Part shown: positions 7,938 to 16,481 of the stretch, piece by piece
How positions within the stretch are numbered: position 1 is the first letter of the stretch
Layout: each line of letters starts with the position of its first letter
Assembly: GCF_001653515.1 (NCBI RefSeq)
Contig: NZ_LYOY01000029.1
Coordinates: 124,001 to 188,000, forward strand
Origin: Streptomyces sp. ERV7
GTDB taxonomy: Bacteria; Actinomycetota; Actinomycetes; Streptomycetales; Streptomycetaceae
Direction of reading: 5' to 3'
DNA: 64,000 nucleotides
Position numbers and translations under genes: made by a program
The notes under the pieces: model-generated
The model's input: only the letters and a program-made list of their open reading frames with translations
Told to the model about the DNA's origin: nothing
The model's database searches: none

Positions 7938-9134
7938 GTGGAAGCGATCGGCCACGCGTTGTCCATCGCCGGGTCGATGACCTGGGAAGTCACCTGGGCG
8001 CTGATCCTCGGCTTCGCCTTGTCGGCCGTAGTGCAGGCGGTGGTGCGCCGCTCGACCGTCGTCCGGCTGCTGGGCGATGACCGGCCGCGCACGCTCGCCC
8101 TGTCGGCCGGCCTCGGGGCGGCCTCGTCGTCCTGCTCGTACGCGGCCGTGGCGCTGGCCCGTTCGCTGTTCCGCAAGGGCGCGGACTTCACCGCGGCGAT
8201 GGCGTTCGAGATCGCCTCCACCAACCTGGTGGTGGAGCTCGGCGTGATCCTCGCACTGCTGATGGGCTGGCAGTTCACGGCCGCCGAGTTCGCAGGCGGG
8301 CCGATCATGATCGTCGTACTCGCCGTGCTGTTCCGTCTCTTCCTGCGCGAGCGGCTGCTGACACAGGCGCGGGAGCAGGCCGAGCGTGGGATCGCGGGAT
8401 CGATGGAAGGCCATGCGGCGATGGACATGTCGGTGCGGGGGGAGGGCGGTTTCGCGCGCCGCTTGTTCTCCCGCGACGGCTTCACGTCTGTGTCCCATAT
8501 CTTCGTCATGGAGTGGGCCGCGGTGGTGCGGGACCTGGTGGCGGGGCTGCTGATCGCGGGGGCGATCGCGGCCTGGGTGCCGGACGACTTCTGGCGCACG
8601 TTCTTCCTGGAAGGGCATCCGCTCGCCGCCAAGCTGATCGGCCCGCTGGTCGGGCCATGGGTGGCGGTGGCCACGTTCGTCTGCTCGATCGGCAACGTCC
8701 CACTGGCCGTGGTGCTGTGGAAGGGCGGCATCAGCTTCGGCGGTGTGGTCGCCTTCATCTTCGCGGACCTGTTGATCCTGCCGATCCTGAACATCTACCG
8801 GAAGTACTACGGCGCCCGGATGGCCGTCTACCTGCTGGTCACCTTCTTCGTCGCGATGGCCGTCGCCGGATACGCGGTCGAGTTCGCCTTCGGTGGACTG
8901 GGGCTGATTCCCGACCAGGCCGATGCGACGATCCCCGAGGAGGGGGTCGCCTGGAACTACACGACGTGGCTCAACATCGCCTTCCTGTTGCTGGCCGCGA
9001 CGTTGCTCGTACGGTTCTGGCGCACCGGCGGCCCGGCCATGCTGCGGATGATGGGTGGCACACCCGGAGACGGCTCACCCGGAGACGGCGAACAGGGGCA
9101 CGGGCCCGCCTCCGGGGCATCGGGTCCGCGCTAG
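7938..9134 (+). CDS. Permease of the ArsP/YraQ (COG0701) type
   Basis: 398 residues with about eight to ten membrane helices in two related halves. The first half holds GAASSSCSYAAVALARSLFRKG and the second FVCSIGNVPLAVVLWKGG; paired Cys/Ser-Gly motifs facing each other are characteristic of this permease family, whose ArsP members export trivalent organoarsenicals. A cytoplasmic loop (about 145-175) rich in Met, His and charged residues separates the halves. The start is GTG 7938. The C-terminus has a small repeat, GDGSPGDGE. It is flanked on both sides by DUF1326 genes and overlaps the second by four bases at the stops. The substrate is unknown; a metal or metalloid is inferred. Confidence 0.78.
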   Translation: MEAIGHALSIAGSMTWEVTWALILGFALSAVVQAVVRRSTVVRLLGDDRPRTLALSAGLGAASSSCSYAAVALARSLFRKGADFTAAMAFEIASTNLVVELGVILALLMGWQFTAAEFAGGPIMIVVLAVLFRLFLRERLLTQAREQAERGIAGSMEGHAAMDMSVRGEGGFARRLFSRDGFTSVSHIFVMEWAAVVRDLVAGLLIAGAIAAWVPDDFWRTFFLEGHPLAAKLIGPLVGPWVAVATFVCSIGNVPLAVVLWKGGISFGGVVAFIFADLLILPILNIYRKYYGARMAVYLLVTFFVAMAVAGYAVEFAFGGLGLIPDQADATIPEEGVAWNYTTWLNIAFLLLAATLLVRFWRTGGPAMLRMMGGTPGDGSPGDGEQGHGPASGASGPR

Positions 9135-9787
9135 TCGGGACCGCTCCAGTCGAACGGGAAGTATTTGCTCGACTTCCCCGAGCGTTCCCACGAGAAGCCG
9201 AACGCCTCGGCGCGGTCGGCAGTGGCCCGCCCCCAGGTGGCGACCTGGCCCGGTCCGACCTCGGCGCCCGGGGCATTGTGGACCTGGACGCGTGCGCCGT
9301 CCGGTGTCGTGGGGCCGGTGAGCGCCTCGGCGGTGGCCGTGACCTTGCCGGGAATCTCGGCCCGCCAGCTGCCGAGGTCCTCGTCGATCTCGACGCGGAT
9401 GGGAACGAAGTCCATGCCGCGCATCTCGGGGTGGAACATCTCCCCGAACCGCGCCGGCCATCCGCCCGCCTCACCGCCGAAGATGGCACCGAGTGCACCG
9501 CGCTGCTGCTCGTCGGCACGCTCGTCCAGGAATACCGCGGCGTACGCGTCGGTGTGTTCGCCGGCCCAGACATTGCCGACGAAGGAACCGAGCATCAGGA
9601 CGTTGAGATCGTCCAGCGAAACGTCGCCGAAGCGGCCTTCCCGGATGTGCCAGGCCAGCACGCCTTCGCAGTCGCCGTAGGTCGGGGGCTGGGCAAACGT
9701 GCAGGGACACGGTATGGCGCACTTGCACACATCGAACCAATCACCGGTCAGGCGCCAGTGTGTACCGGTGGTGACCTGTTCTGTCAT
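9131..9787 (-). CDS. DUF1326 protein with CxCxxxCxC motif (second copy)
   Basis: 218 residues. The start ATG at 9787 is decided by the strong GGAGGGA ribosome-binding site a few bases upstream. Residues near 20 read VCKCAIPCPCTF, again CxCxxxCxC, with an additional Cys in YGDCEG shortly after. The body follows DUF1326: LNVLMLGSFVGNVW, EIDEDLGSWRAEIPG and a C-terminal EAFGFSWERSG segment that matches the first copy only loosely, so the duplication is old or the two came separately. Its stop overlaps that of the permease. The same possible metal-binding role is inferred. Confidence 0.8.
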   Translation of the reverse strand: MTEQVTTGTHWRLTGDWFDVCKCAIPCPCTFAQPPTYGDCEGVLAWHIREGRFGDVSLDDLNVLMLGSFVGNVWAGEHTDAYAAVFLDERADEQQRGALGAIFGGEAGGWPARFGEMFHPEMRGMDFVPIRVEIDEDLGSWRAEIPGKVTATAEALTGPTTPDGARVQVHNAPGAEVGPGQVATWGRATADRAEAFGFSWERSGKSSKYFPFDWSGPD

Positions 9788-10043
9788 CTCGCTTCCCTCC
9801 TGCCGAGCCCCGGGGGCCCATTCGGAGTGGCGAGGCCGCGGGTCTTCCCCAGCCCGCTCCCGGGCCGGCAAGGCGGCCTCCCTTCCAGCTTGCACCTCAC
9901 GCCTCGGTTACCGGCAGGGATGAGGGGAACAGCGGCCGGTACTTCAGTGCCTTCGGGGGATATGGGACAGCGGGGTCCGTGGAGTGAGGCCGCGGGCACA
10001 CCCCGGGGTTTCGCCGAAGTGCATGTGCCCCTACGGTGGCCCC

Positions 10044-10472
10044 GTGACGTCGATCAAGAAGTTCCAGGTCACCTTCGACTGCGCGGAGCCCGAGCGCCTC
10101 GCCCGTTTCTGGTGCGAGGTGTTGGGGTACGTCGTACCTCCGCCACCGGAGGGGTTTGCCACATGGGACGATTTCAAGCGTTCCCAGCCACCTGAGCAGC
10201 AGGACGCATGGTTTGCCTGCACTGATCCGTCAGGTGTGGGCCCGCGGCTGTACTTCCAGCGCGTCCCTGAAGGGAAGGCCGCCAAGAACCGGGTGCATCT
10301 CGACGTGCGGGTCGGCACCGGGCTCGTGGGCGAAGAGCGCCTCGCCGCACTTGAGGCCGAGTGCGCACGACTGGTCCCGCTCGGTGCGGTCCACGTGCGC
10401 ACGCTGTATGACGGCAATGATGCGTGTATCCCGATGCTGGACATCGAGGGCAACGAATTCTGTATCGACTGA
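10044..10472 (+). CDS. VOC-superfamily (glyoxalase-like) protein
   Basis: 142 residues forming one glyoxalase-like module pair: IKKFQVTFDCAEPERLARFW at the N-terminus, NRVHLDVRVG in the middle and IPMLDIEGNEFCID at the end, where the terminal Glu would be a metal ligand in active members. The family includes dioxygenases, lyases and resistance proteins; the substrate cannot be predicted. GTG 10044 is taken as start because the translation before it lacks homology. A fragment of an AraC regulator follows 15 bases after the stop. Confidence 0.75.
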   Translation: MTSIKKFQVTFDCAEPERLARFWCEVLGYVVPPPPEGFATWDDFKRSQPPEQQDAWFACTDPSGVGPRLYFQRVPEGKAAKNRVHLDVRVGTGLVGEERLAALEAECARLVPLGAVHVRTLYDGNDACIPMLDIEGNEFCID

Positions 10473-10487
10473 GGGGCCGCGGCGACC

Positions 10488-10660
10488 GGCTGACGGTGCC
10501 GGAGACCGCGACGGCGGTGGGTGTCTCGCACAACCATCTGACGCGGCTCATCCGCGCGGCCACGGGGGAGACGGTCGTCGGCTGCATCCGGGCCCGGCGC
10601 ATGGAACGGGCGCGCCACTTCCTCCAGGCCACCACGCCTCCGCCCCGCCCCGCTCGGTGA
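10488..10660 (+). pseudogene. Fragment of an AraC-family HTH domain
   Basis: About 57 codons that match the first helix-turn-helix of AraC regulators: VPETATAVGVSHNHLTRLIRAATGETV, then RARRMERARHFLQAT. The ligand-binding domain before it and the second half of the DNA-binding domain after it are missing, and no start codon or ribosome-binding site precedes it in a sensible place. It is best read as a leftover of a deleted regulator. Confidence 0.65.
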
Positions 10661-10722
10661 GTGCGCGGGCCCGCACCCCGGGTGCGGGGTGCGGGCTGTG
10701 TGCGGAGGGGTGGGAAAGACCG

Positions 10723-12125
10723 TCAGGCGATGGTGCAGGGGCTGTGGTCGAGGCTGAACGCCATGGGGAAGGAGGTGTTTCCGGTGTGGGTGGCCTGGAA
10801 GCCGAAGGAGGTGGCGGCGCCGGGGGCCAGGGTGCCGTTGTAGCTGAGGTTTGTGGCGGTGGCCTGGCCGTTGGCCGGAGTGATGGTGGCGTTCCAGGCG
10901 CTGGTCACGGTCTGGCCTGCGGGCAGGGTGAAGGCCAGAGCCCAGCCGTTGATCGTGGACGAGCCGGTGTTGGTGAGGGTGATGTCCTCGGTCAGACCGG
11001 TGTTCCAGGCGTTGACTCTGCCGGTCACCTTGCAGGAGGTGCCCGGCGTGGGGGTGGTGCTGCCGCCGAGGGCGGTGACGGAGGCGGTGTAGGCCGGTTT
11101 CGGCTGGTAGCCGGTGTCGTACATGGTGGCGGCGCCGTAGCCGGGGAAGGCGCCGGGGATCCAGGAGTCCGCGTCGCCGACGCCCCACTGGGTGATGCCC
11201 GTACACCCGGTGACGGCGAGGCAGGTGTTGATCACGGAGGCGTAGTCGCTGGCCTGCTGGGCGAGCGCGGCGCCGGTCGCCGGGAGCTGGAGGCGGTCGT
11301 CGAGCTCGGTGATGGCGACGTTGACGCCGAGGGCGGTGAACCGCTGGAGGTTGGCCTTGAAGGTCGAGGGGACCTGGCCGAGGATGAAGTGGGCCTGGAA
11401 GCCGACGCCGTCCAGTGGGACGCCCTGGCTCTTGAGCGACCTCACCAGGTTGTACATGGCGTCGCTCTTCGCGTTCTGGCCCTCGATGTTGTAGTCGTTG
11501 AGGTACAGCTTGGCATCGGGGTCGGCGGCGCGTGCGGTGCGCAGCGCGTCGGCCACGTATCCGCTGCCCATCGCGTTGGAGAAGGCGTCGGAGCGGAGGC
11601 TGCCGTCCTCGTTGAAGGGTTCGTTGACCACGTCCCAGGCGTAGAGCTTGCCCTTGTAGTGCGACACCTCGTTGGTGATGTGGTCCTCCATCGCGGCCTT
11701 CACCTGGGTGGTGGGCAGGCTGCTGACCCAGGACGGGAGCTGGCTGTGCCAGACCAGGGTGTGGCCGCGCAGCTTCATCGAGTGGGTCTGGGCGAAGGAG
11801 ACGATCCGGTCGGCGGGGGCGAAGTTGAAGCTGCCCCGCGAGGGCTCGGTGGTGTCCCACTTCATCTCGTTGCCGGGGGTGAGCATGCCGAACTGGCTGC
11901 CGGCGACGGCGGTGAGCGAGGAGTTGTCGAGGTCGGTCTGGGTGATGGCGGTACCGAAGTAGATGCCCTTCGCCTCGGCGAGCGAGCGCAGGGTGGGCCC
12001 TGCCGCGCCCGCCTGGCCGGTCGGCAGGAGGGTGGCGGCGAGGGCGGCGACTGCGGTGACGGCGGCGGCGCCGAAGGCGCGCCGGGCGTGCCTGGGGCGG
12101 GGGGGCGGGGCGTCCGGACTGACAC
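10723..12125 (-). CDS. GH10 endo-1,4-beta-xylanase with C-terminal CBM2; apparent frameshift in the signal peptide
   Basis: A secreted xylanase that cleaves internal beta-1,4 bonds of xylan. The GH10 barrel holds WHSQLPSWV, the acid/base Glu in WDVVNEPF and the nucleophile in ITELDD. A short Thr/Pro linker leads to a CBM2 (CKVTGRVNAWNTGL to PCTIA) with one Cys near each end. The catalytic frame has no start codon upstream of an internal ATG at 11886. GTG 12125, nine bases after AAAGGA, starts a good Sec signal peptide but is in another frame. Adding one C to the C7 run at 12099-12105 joins the two. This is either a sequencing error or a real inactivating slip. Confidence 0.85.
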
Positions 12126-12219
12126 CGGCGTGGTCCTTTCTCTGTGGGGGAGGAGAGACGGACGTGCGGTGGTGCGGGGAACGCTGACCGTGCGGAGATG
12201 CTGTGGGGGAGTCTGCTTG

Positions 12220-12232
12220 TCGAAAGTTTCGA
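12220..12232. promoter_or_regulatory. BxlR-type operator before the xylanase
   Basis: TCGAAAGTTTCGA is a perfect palindrome around one central base and contains CGAA/TTCG half-sites, matching the CGAA-N-TTCG type element I recall for BxlR of S. thermoviolaceus except for the extra A/T pair. It lies just downstream of a TAGGGT -10-like hexamer on the minus strand, so a bound repressor would cover the start of xylanase transcription. bxlR is the next gene upstream. Confidence 0.65.
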
Positions 12233-12238
12233 ACCCTA

Positions 12239-12255
12239 CAGCGATTCTGTCGCTG
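12239..12255. promoter_or_regulatory. Inverted repeat flanking the xylanase promoter
   Basis: CAGCGA (12239-12244) and TCGCTG (12250-12255) form a 6-bp inverted repeat with a 5-base spacer. On the minus strand the repeat sits exactly between two TAGGGT hexamers 23 bases apart. It may be a second regulator site or a weak terminator for bxlR. Confidence 0.4.
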
Positions 12256-12258
12256 ACC

Positions 12259-13296
12259 CTAGAACCGGGCTGATGCTCCGTCAACCGTTCGGGGGCGCTT
12301 CTGAGGTGAGGCCGTGCTGGAGCGCTCGACCAGGCTGGTGGCGAGGTCCACCCGCTGGGTGCCGGGGCGGGTGCCCCGGGCCAGGTCGATCACCATGCGG
12401 GCCGCGACCTCGGCCATCTCGGTCAGCGGCTGGCGGACGGTGGTGAGCGGCGGGCCGACCCAGCGGGCCAGCGGCAGGTCGTCGAAGCCGACCACGCTGA
12501 GGTCCTCGGGGATGCGCAACCCCAGCTCACGGGCCGCCTCGTAGAGTCCGAGGGCCTGTAGGTCGTTTCCGGCGAACACGGCGGTCGGCCGGTCGGGGAG
12601 GTTCAGCAGCTCCCGTCCGATCCGGTGCCCCGCCTCGTGGTGGAAGTCGCCCTCGCGGACCAGTTCCGGATCGTAGGCGATGCCCGCCATGTCGAGGGCG
12701 GCCCGGTAGCCGTCGGCCCGGGCCCGGCTGCACATCATCCGGCCCGGGCCGCCGATCAGGCCGATCCGGCGGTGGCCGAGGTCGAGCAGGTGCCGGGTGG
12801 CGGCCAGGCCGCCGTCCCAGTTGGTGGTGCCGACGGCGGGCACCTCCTGGCCGGGGTCGCCGGCCGGGTCCATCACGACGAACGGGATGTCGCGGCCGGC
12901 CAGTTGTTCCTGCTGGGAGCGGTCCAGGCCGGACAGGACCAGCAGCACGCCGGTGGGGCGGCGGGCGAGCACCCCGTCCACCCAGGACTGGCCGGGGGTG
13001 AGCCGCCCGGAGGATTCCGAGAGGACGATGCTCAGGCCTTCGGCGCGCGCCACGTTCTCGACGCCGCGGATCACCTCCATCGCCCAGACGCTCTCCAGCT
13101 CGTGGAAGACCAGTTCGAGCAGCGGGCTCGGCTGGGTGCCCCGCCGCCGCCGGTAGCCGTGCCGGCGCAGCAGTTCCTCCACCCGCTCCCGGGTGGCCGG
13201 GGCGACGTCGGCCCGGCCGTTGAGGACTTTCGAAACAGTCGGAGCCGAGACCCCTGCCTCGTGCGCGATCTCAGCGAGCGTCGCCGCTCTGCTCAC
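12259..13296 (-). CDS. bxlR: LacI-family repressor of the xylan-utilisation locus
   Basis: 345 residues. The start is GTG 13296, nine bases after AGGAGG. Residues 5-50 are a LacI helix-turn-helix with hinge helix (LAEIAHEAGVSAPTVSKVLN, then VAPATRERVEELLRRHGY), followed by a periplasmic-binding-protein-like sugar domain (GVLLVLSGLDRSQQ, LDLGHRRIGLIGG, AVFAGNDLQALG, VVGFDDLPLARWVGPPLTTV). It sits between the xylanase and the divergent bxlEFGA operon, the same order as bxlR-bxlEFGA of S. thermoviolaceus from memory. The probable inducer is xylobiose or a related oligosaccharide, and it should release both palindromic sites in the locus. Confidence 0.88.
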   Translation of the reverse strand: MSRAATLAEIAHEAGVSAPTVSKVLNGRADVAPATRERVEELLRRHGYRRRRGTQPSPLLELVFHELESVWAMEVIRGVENVARAEGLSIVLSESSGRLTPGQSWVDGVLARRPTGVLLVLSGLDRSQQEQLAGRDIPFVVMDPAGDPGQEVPAVGTTNWDGGLAATRHLLDLGHRRIGLIGGPGRMMCSRARADGYRAALDMAGIAYDPELVREGDFHHEAGHRIGRELLNLPDRPTAVFAGNDLQALGLYEAARELGLRIPEDLSVVGFDDLPLARWVGPPLTTVRQPLTEMAEVAARMVIDLARGTRPGTQRVDLATSLVERSSTASPQKRPRTVDGASARF

Positions 13297-13398
13297 GGTT
13301 TCCTCCTGCCCTTGCCCTGCTGGGCGAACTGCGCTGTGGGTGGCCGACCGCACGGATGCTAGCCGGTCGGCCCGTTGGATCGGATCTCGCCGGAAGTC

Positions 13399-13427
13399 TT
13401 GACGGGCGGCGAGGCCGGTCCTAGCTT
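13399..13427 (+). promoter_or_regulatory. Promoter of the bxlEFGA operon
   Basis: TTGACG (13399-13404) and TAGCTT (13422-13427) are separated by 17 bases, a good vegetative sigma promoter. Transcription would begin near 13434, giving a leader of about 45 bases that carries the operator. Confidence 0.65.
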
Positions 13428-13451
13428 TCCGACCACATTCGCTCAATATTC

Positions 13452-13462
13452 CGAAACTTGCG
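13452..13462. promoter_or_regulatory. Imperfect BxlR-type operator before bxlE
   Basis: CGAAACTTGCG is the same 11-base palindrome type as the site before the xylanase, with one mismatch (TTG in place of TTT). It lies in the leader between the promoter and the bxlE start, where a bound repressor would block elongation. Confidence 0.5.
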
Positions 13463-13477
13463 AACGAGGGTAGGGGC

Positions 13478-14770
13478 ATGGGACCGAGACTTGCCGCGAT
13501 CGCCGTCACCACCGCACTCGTCCTGGGCATGACCGCGGCGTGCGGCTCGGGCGGTACCTCCTCCGGCGCTGGCTCCGGGACGATCCACGTGATGGTCTAC
13601 GGCGACGCCGCCAACAAGGTCGAGAAACAGATGGTCGAGACCTTCAACAAGACCTCCAAGGTCAAGGTGGTACTCGACACCGTCCCCGGCGCGGACTACC
13701 AGCAGAAGCTGCAGACCGTCATCAACACCCCGCACGCGCCGGACGTCTTCTTCAACTGGGGCGGCGGCTCCATCCAGCCCTTCGTCAAGGCCGGCCTGCT
13801 GCTCCCGCTGGACGGCTTCATCGCCAAGGACCCGGGCCTGAAGAGCAACTTCCTGCCGTCGGTGTTCAACTCGGCCGTCGTGGACGGCAAACCGTACGGC
13901 GTGCCGATGCGCGGCACCCAGCCGGTGCTGCTGTTCCACAACAAGAAGGTGCTGGCCGACGCCGGTCTGACCCCGCCGCGCACCTGGGACGAGCTGATCG
14001 CCGCCACCAAGGCCCTCAAGGCCAAGGGCATCACCCCGATCGCGCTCGGCGGCGCCGACCAGTGGCCCACCCTGATGTGGTTCGAGTACCTGTACGACCG
14101 GATCGCCGGCCCCGGCCTGTTCTCCCGGGCGGTGAACGGCGATCGGGCCGCCTGGGCGAGCGAGGACAGCCGCAAGGCACTGACCGCCCTGAGGCAACTG
14201 GCCGAATCCGGCGCGTTCGGCCGTACCTTCGACTCGGTGAAGTTCACCGACGGCGGCTCCCCGGCCCTGGTGGCCAGGGGCCGGGCCGCCTTCGAGCTGA
14301 TGGGCTCCTGGTACTACTCCACCCAGCAGGACGCCAACCCGGACTTCGCCAAGTCCGGCCTCGGCTACACCGGGTTCCCGACCCTGAGCGGGGGCAAGGG
14401 CGACCCGGCCGACGTGGTGGGCAACACCAACAACTTCTATTCGGTACTGAAGAAGACCAAGCACCCCGAGGCCGCCGCCGCGTTCCTCAAGCTGATGTAC
14501 TCCAAGGAGTTCGTCGAAGCCCAGCTCGCCATCGGCAACCTGCCCACCACCGTCAACACCGTCGACTTCCTGGACAAGGCGGCCAGCCCCGCGTACTCCA
14601 CGTACCAGTACGAGCTGGTCAAAGCCGCCCCCTCGTTTCAGCTGTCCTGGGACCAGGCATACCCGCCGAGCGCGGCCACCCCGATGCACACCGCCATCCA
14701 GCGGTTCTTCGACGGCAAGCTCGACGCCGACGGATTCATCAAGGCCATGCAGGCCTTGCCCGCCTCATGA
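13478..14770 (+). CDS. bxlE: ABC sugar-binding lipoprotein (xylo-oligosaccharide uptake)
   Basis: 430 residues, an extracellular solute-binding protein of family 1. The signal sequence ends in a lipobox, MTAAC, with Cys22 as the lipidated residue. The mature part has typical features: IHVMVYGDAANKVEKQMVETF, DVFFNWGGGSIQPFVKAG, GVPMRGTQPVLLFHNKKVL and GNTNNFYSVLKKTKHPEAA. It would deliver xylobiose or longer oligosaccharides to the BxlF/BxlG channel. No ATPase gene is present; Streptomyces sugar importers of this kind generally share the MsiK ATPase encoded elsewhere. The stop overlaps the next start by ATGA. Confidence 0.88.
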   Translation: MGPRLAAIAVTTALVLGMTAACGSGGTSSGAGSGTIHVMVYGDAANKVEKQMVETFNKTSKVKVVLDTVPGADYQQKLQTVINTPHAPDVFFNWGGGSIQPFVKAGLLLPLDGFIAKDPGLKSNFLPSVFNSAVVDGKPYGVPMRGTQPVLLFHNKKVLADAGLTPPRTWDELIAATKALKAKGITPIALGGADQWPTLMWFEYLYDRIAGPGLFSRAVNGDRAAWASEDSRKALTALRQLAESGAFGRTFDSVKFTDGGSPALVARGRAAFELMGSWYYSTQQDANPDFAKSGLGYTGFPTLSGGKGDPADVVGNTNNFYSVLKKTKHPEAAAAFLKLMYSKEFVEAQLAIGNLPTTVNTVDFLDKAASPAYSTYQYELVKAAPSFQLSWDQAYPPSAATPMHTAIQRFFDGKLDADGFIKAMQALPAS

Positions 14771-15663
14771 GGACCGCCCCGAAGTCCGGGGCGGGGGTGA
14801 GCCGCCCCGGCTTCGTCTGGGCGGCGCCCGCCGCGGTGTTCTTCCTGCTCTTCGCGATCCTGCCGCTCATCCTGGTCGTCGTACTCTCCTTCACCAGCTG
14901 GGACGGCATCAGCGAGCCGCACTTCAACGGCCTGGCCAACTGGAGTGCGCTGATCCACGACCCGGTGATGACCCAGTCGGTCTGGACCACCCTGCTGCTC
15001 GCCGGCCTCGGAGTGGTCACCCAGACGCCGGTCAGCCTGCTGCTCGGCGTCTGGGCCGCCGGGCACCAGCGCAACCGGGCCGTGCTCTCCGCGATCTACT
15101 TCGTCCCGCTGCTGCTGTCGGCGACCGCCGTGTCCGTGGTGTGGCGGGCCGTCCTGGACCCCAACTTCGGCGTACCCTCCCAGCTGACCTGGCTGTTCGG
15201 CGACGGCAACCTGCTCGGCAGCCGCAGCGGCGCCCTCGCGGTACTCACCTTCGTGGGCGTGTGGCAGTTCACCCCCCTGCACGCGCTGATCTATCAGGGC
15301 GGCGCCCGGGCCATCCCCCAAGCGCTCTACCAGGCCGCCGCGATCGACGGCGCCGGCACCGTCCGGCAGTTCTTCCACATCACCCTGCCGCAACTGCGCA
15401 ACAGCATCATCACCTCGATGGTTCTGATGGTCGTCGGCGGGCTCACCACCTTCGACACGGTGCTGATCCTCACCCAGGGCGGCCCCGGCACCGACACCAC
15501 CGTGAGCGCCTTCTACATGTACCAAAAGGCCTTCAAGAGCTACGACTTCGGCGCCGCATCGGCCATCGCCCTGGTCCTGGTGGTCGTCGCCACCCTGATC
15601 TCCCTGGCTGTGGTCAAGTTCTCCGGTTACGACCGGATGCGCGGCACGACGGAGGGCCTGTGA
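14767..15663 (+). CDS. bxlF: ABC sugar permease, first subunit
   Basis: 298 residues with six membrane helices and the cytoplasmic EAA loop YQAAAIDGAGTVRQFFHITLP (about 195-215) that docks on the ATPase. This is a MalF-type inner membrane subunit of a carbohydrate importer. The ATG at 14767 overlaps the bxlE stop by four bases and is translationally coupled. A longer upstream open frame is shadow sequence of bxlE. Confidence 0.88.
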   Translation: MRTAPKSGAGVSRPGFVWAAPAAVFFLLFAILPLILVVVLSFTSWDGISEPHFNGLANWSALIHDPVMTQSVWTTLLLAGLGVVTQTPVSLLLGVWAAGHQRNRAVLSAIYFVPLLLSATAVSVVWRAVLDPNFGVPSQLTWLFGDGNLLGSRSGALAVLTFVGVWQFTPLHALIYQGGARAIPQALYQAAAIDGAGTVRQFFHITLPQLRNSIITSMVLMVVGGLTTFDTVLILTQGGPGTDTTVSAFYMYQKAFKSYDFGAASAIALVLVVVATLISLAVVKFSGYDRMRGTTEGL

Positions 15664-16481
15664 TACGCCCGCGCCCCAACTACCTCGCCGGGTTCGGCTC
15701 GCTGGTCTGGCTGCTGCTGGTCGGCCTGCCGCTGTACGTGCTGGTGCTCGCCACCCTCCGCACCCGCGCCGACTACTCCACCGAGGGGCCGCTCAGCCTG
15801 CCCGCCCAGTGGACCGTGCGCAACTACCTCACCGACCTGTCCAACGGCTTCGGCCAGGACTTCCTCAACACCCTCACCGTCACCGCCAGCGTGGTCGCGA
15901 TCGTGCTGCTGGTCGTCCCGCCGCTCGCGTACGCCATCGTACGAGCCCGCGGCAGGGCCACCGGCTGGGTGTTCCGGCTGTTCCTGCTGGGCCTGGCGAT
16001 CCCCGCCCAAGCGGTGATCGTGCCGATGTTCTACCTGATCAGCAAGGCGGGGCTGTACGACCACCTCATCGGTGTCATCCTGCCGACCGCCGCCTTCTGC
16101 CTCCCGGTCTGCACACTCGTCCTCACCGGAGCGATGCGCGACATCAGCCCCGAGCTGTACGAGGCGATGGCGATGGACGGAGCCTCACCGGCCCGGGTCT
16201 TCCGGCAGCTCGTGCTGCCGCTGTCCAGGGGCGGCCTGTCCTCCATCGTGGTCTTCGCCGCCCTCCAGGCATGGAACGGCTTCCTGTTCCCGCTGATCCT
16301 CACCCAGTCCGACTCCACCAAAGTCATCACCCTGGGTTTGTACGAGTTCCAGACCGAACACGGCGTCGACGTACCCGGACTGCTCAGCGCCGTGGTGCTG
16401 TCCATGCTCCCCATCCTCGTCGTCTACCTGTTCGCCCGCCGCGCCCTCGTCCAGGGCCTGACGGGAGTGGGAGGAAAATGA
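15660..16481 (+). CDS. bxlG: ABC sugar permease, second subunit
   Basis: 273 residues, six membrane helices, MalG-type. The EAA loop is YEAMAMDGASPARVFRQLVLP (about 165-185). The start is a GTG at 15660, overlapping the bxlF stop as GTGA. It pairs with BxlF to form the translocation channel for xylan breakdown products. The stop overlaps the bxlA start, so all four genes form one tightly coupled transcription unit. Confidence 0.88.
   Translation: MIRPRPNYLAGFGSLVWLLLVGLPLYVLVLATLRTRADYSTEGPLSLPAQWTVRNYLTDLSNGFGQDFLNTLTVTASVVAIVLLVVPPLAYAIVRARGRATGWVFRLFLLGLAIPAQAVIVPMFYLISKAGLYDHLIGVILPTAAFCLPVCTLVLTGAMRDISPELYEAMAMDGASPARVFRQLVLPLSRGGLSSIVVFAALQAWNGFLFPLILTQSDSTKVITLGLYEFQTEHGVDVPGLLSAVVLSMLPILVVYLFARRALVQGLTGVGGK

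Noticed and set aside
13540-14766. Plus-strand frame continuous with bxlF
   Set aside because: It overlaps bxlE in another frame with Arg/Pro/Gly-rich composition; bxlF starts at the coupled ATG 14767.
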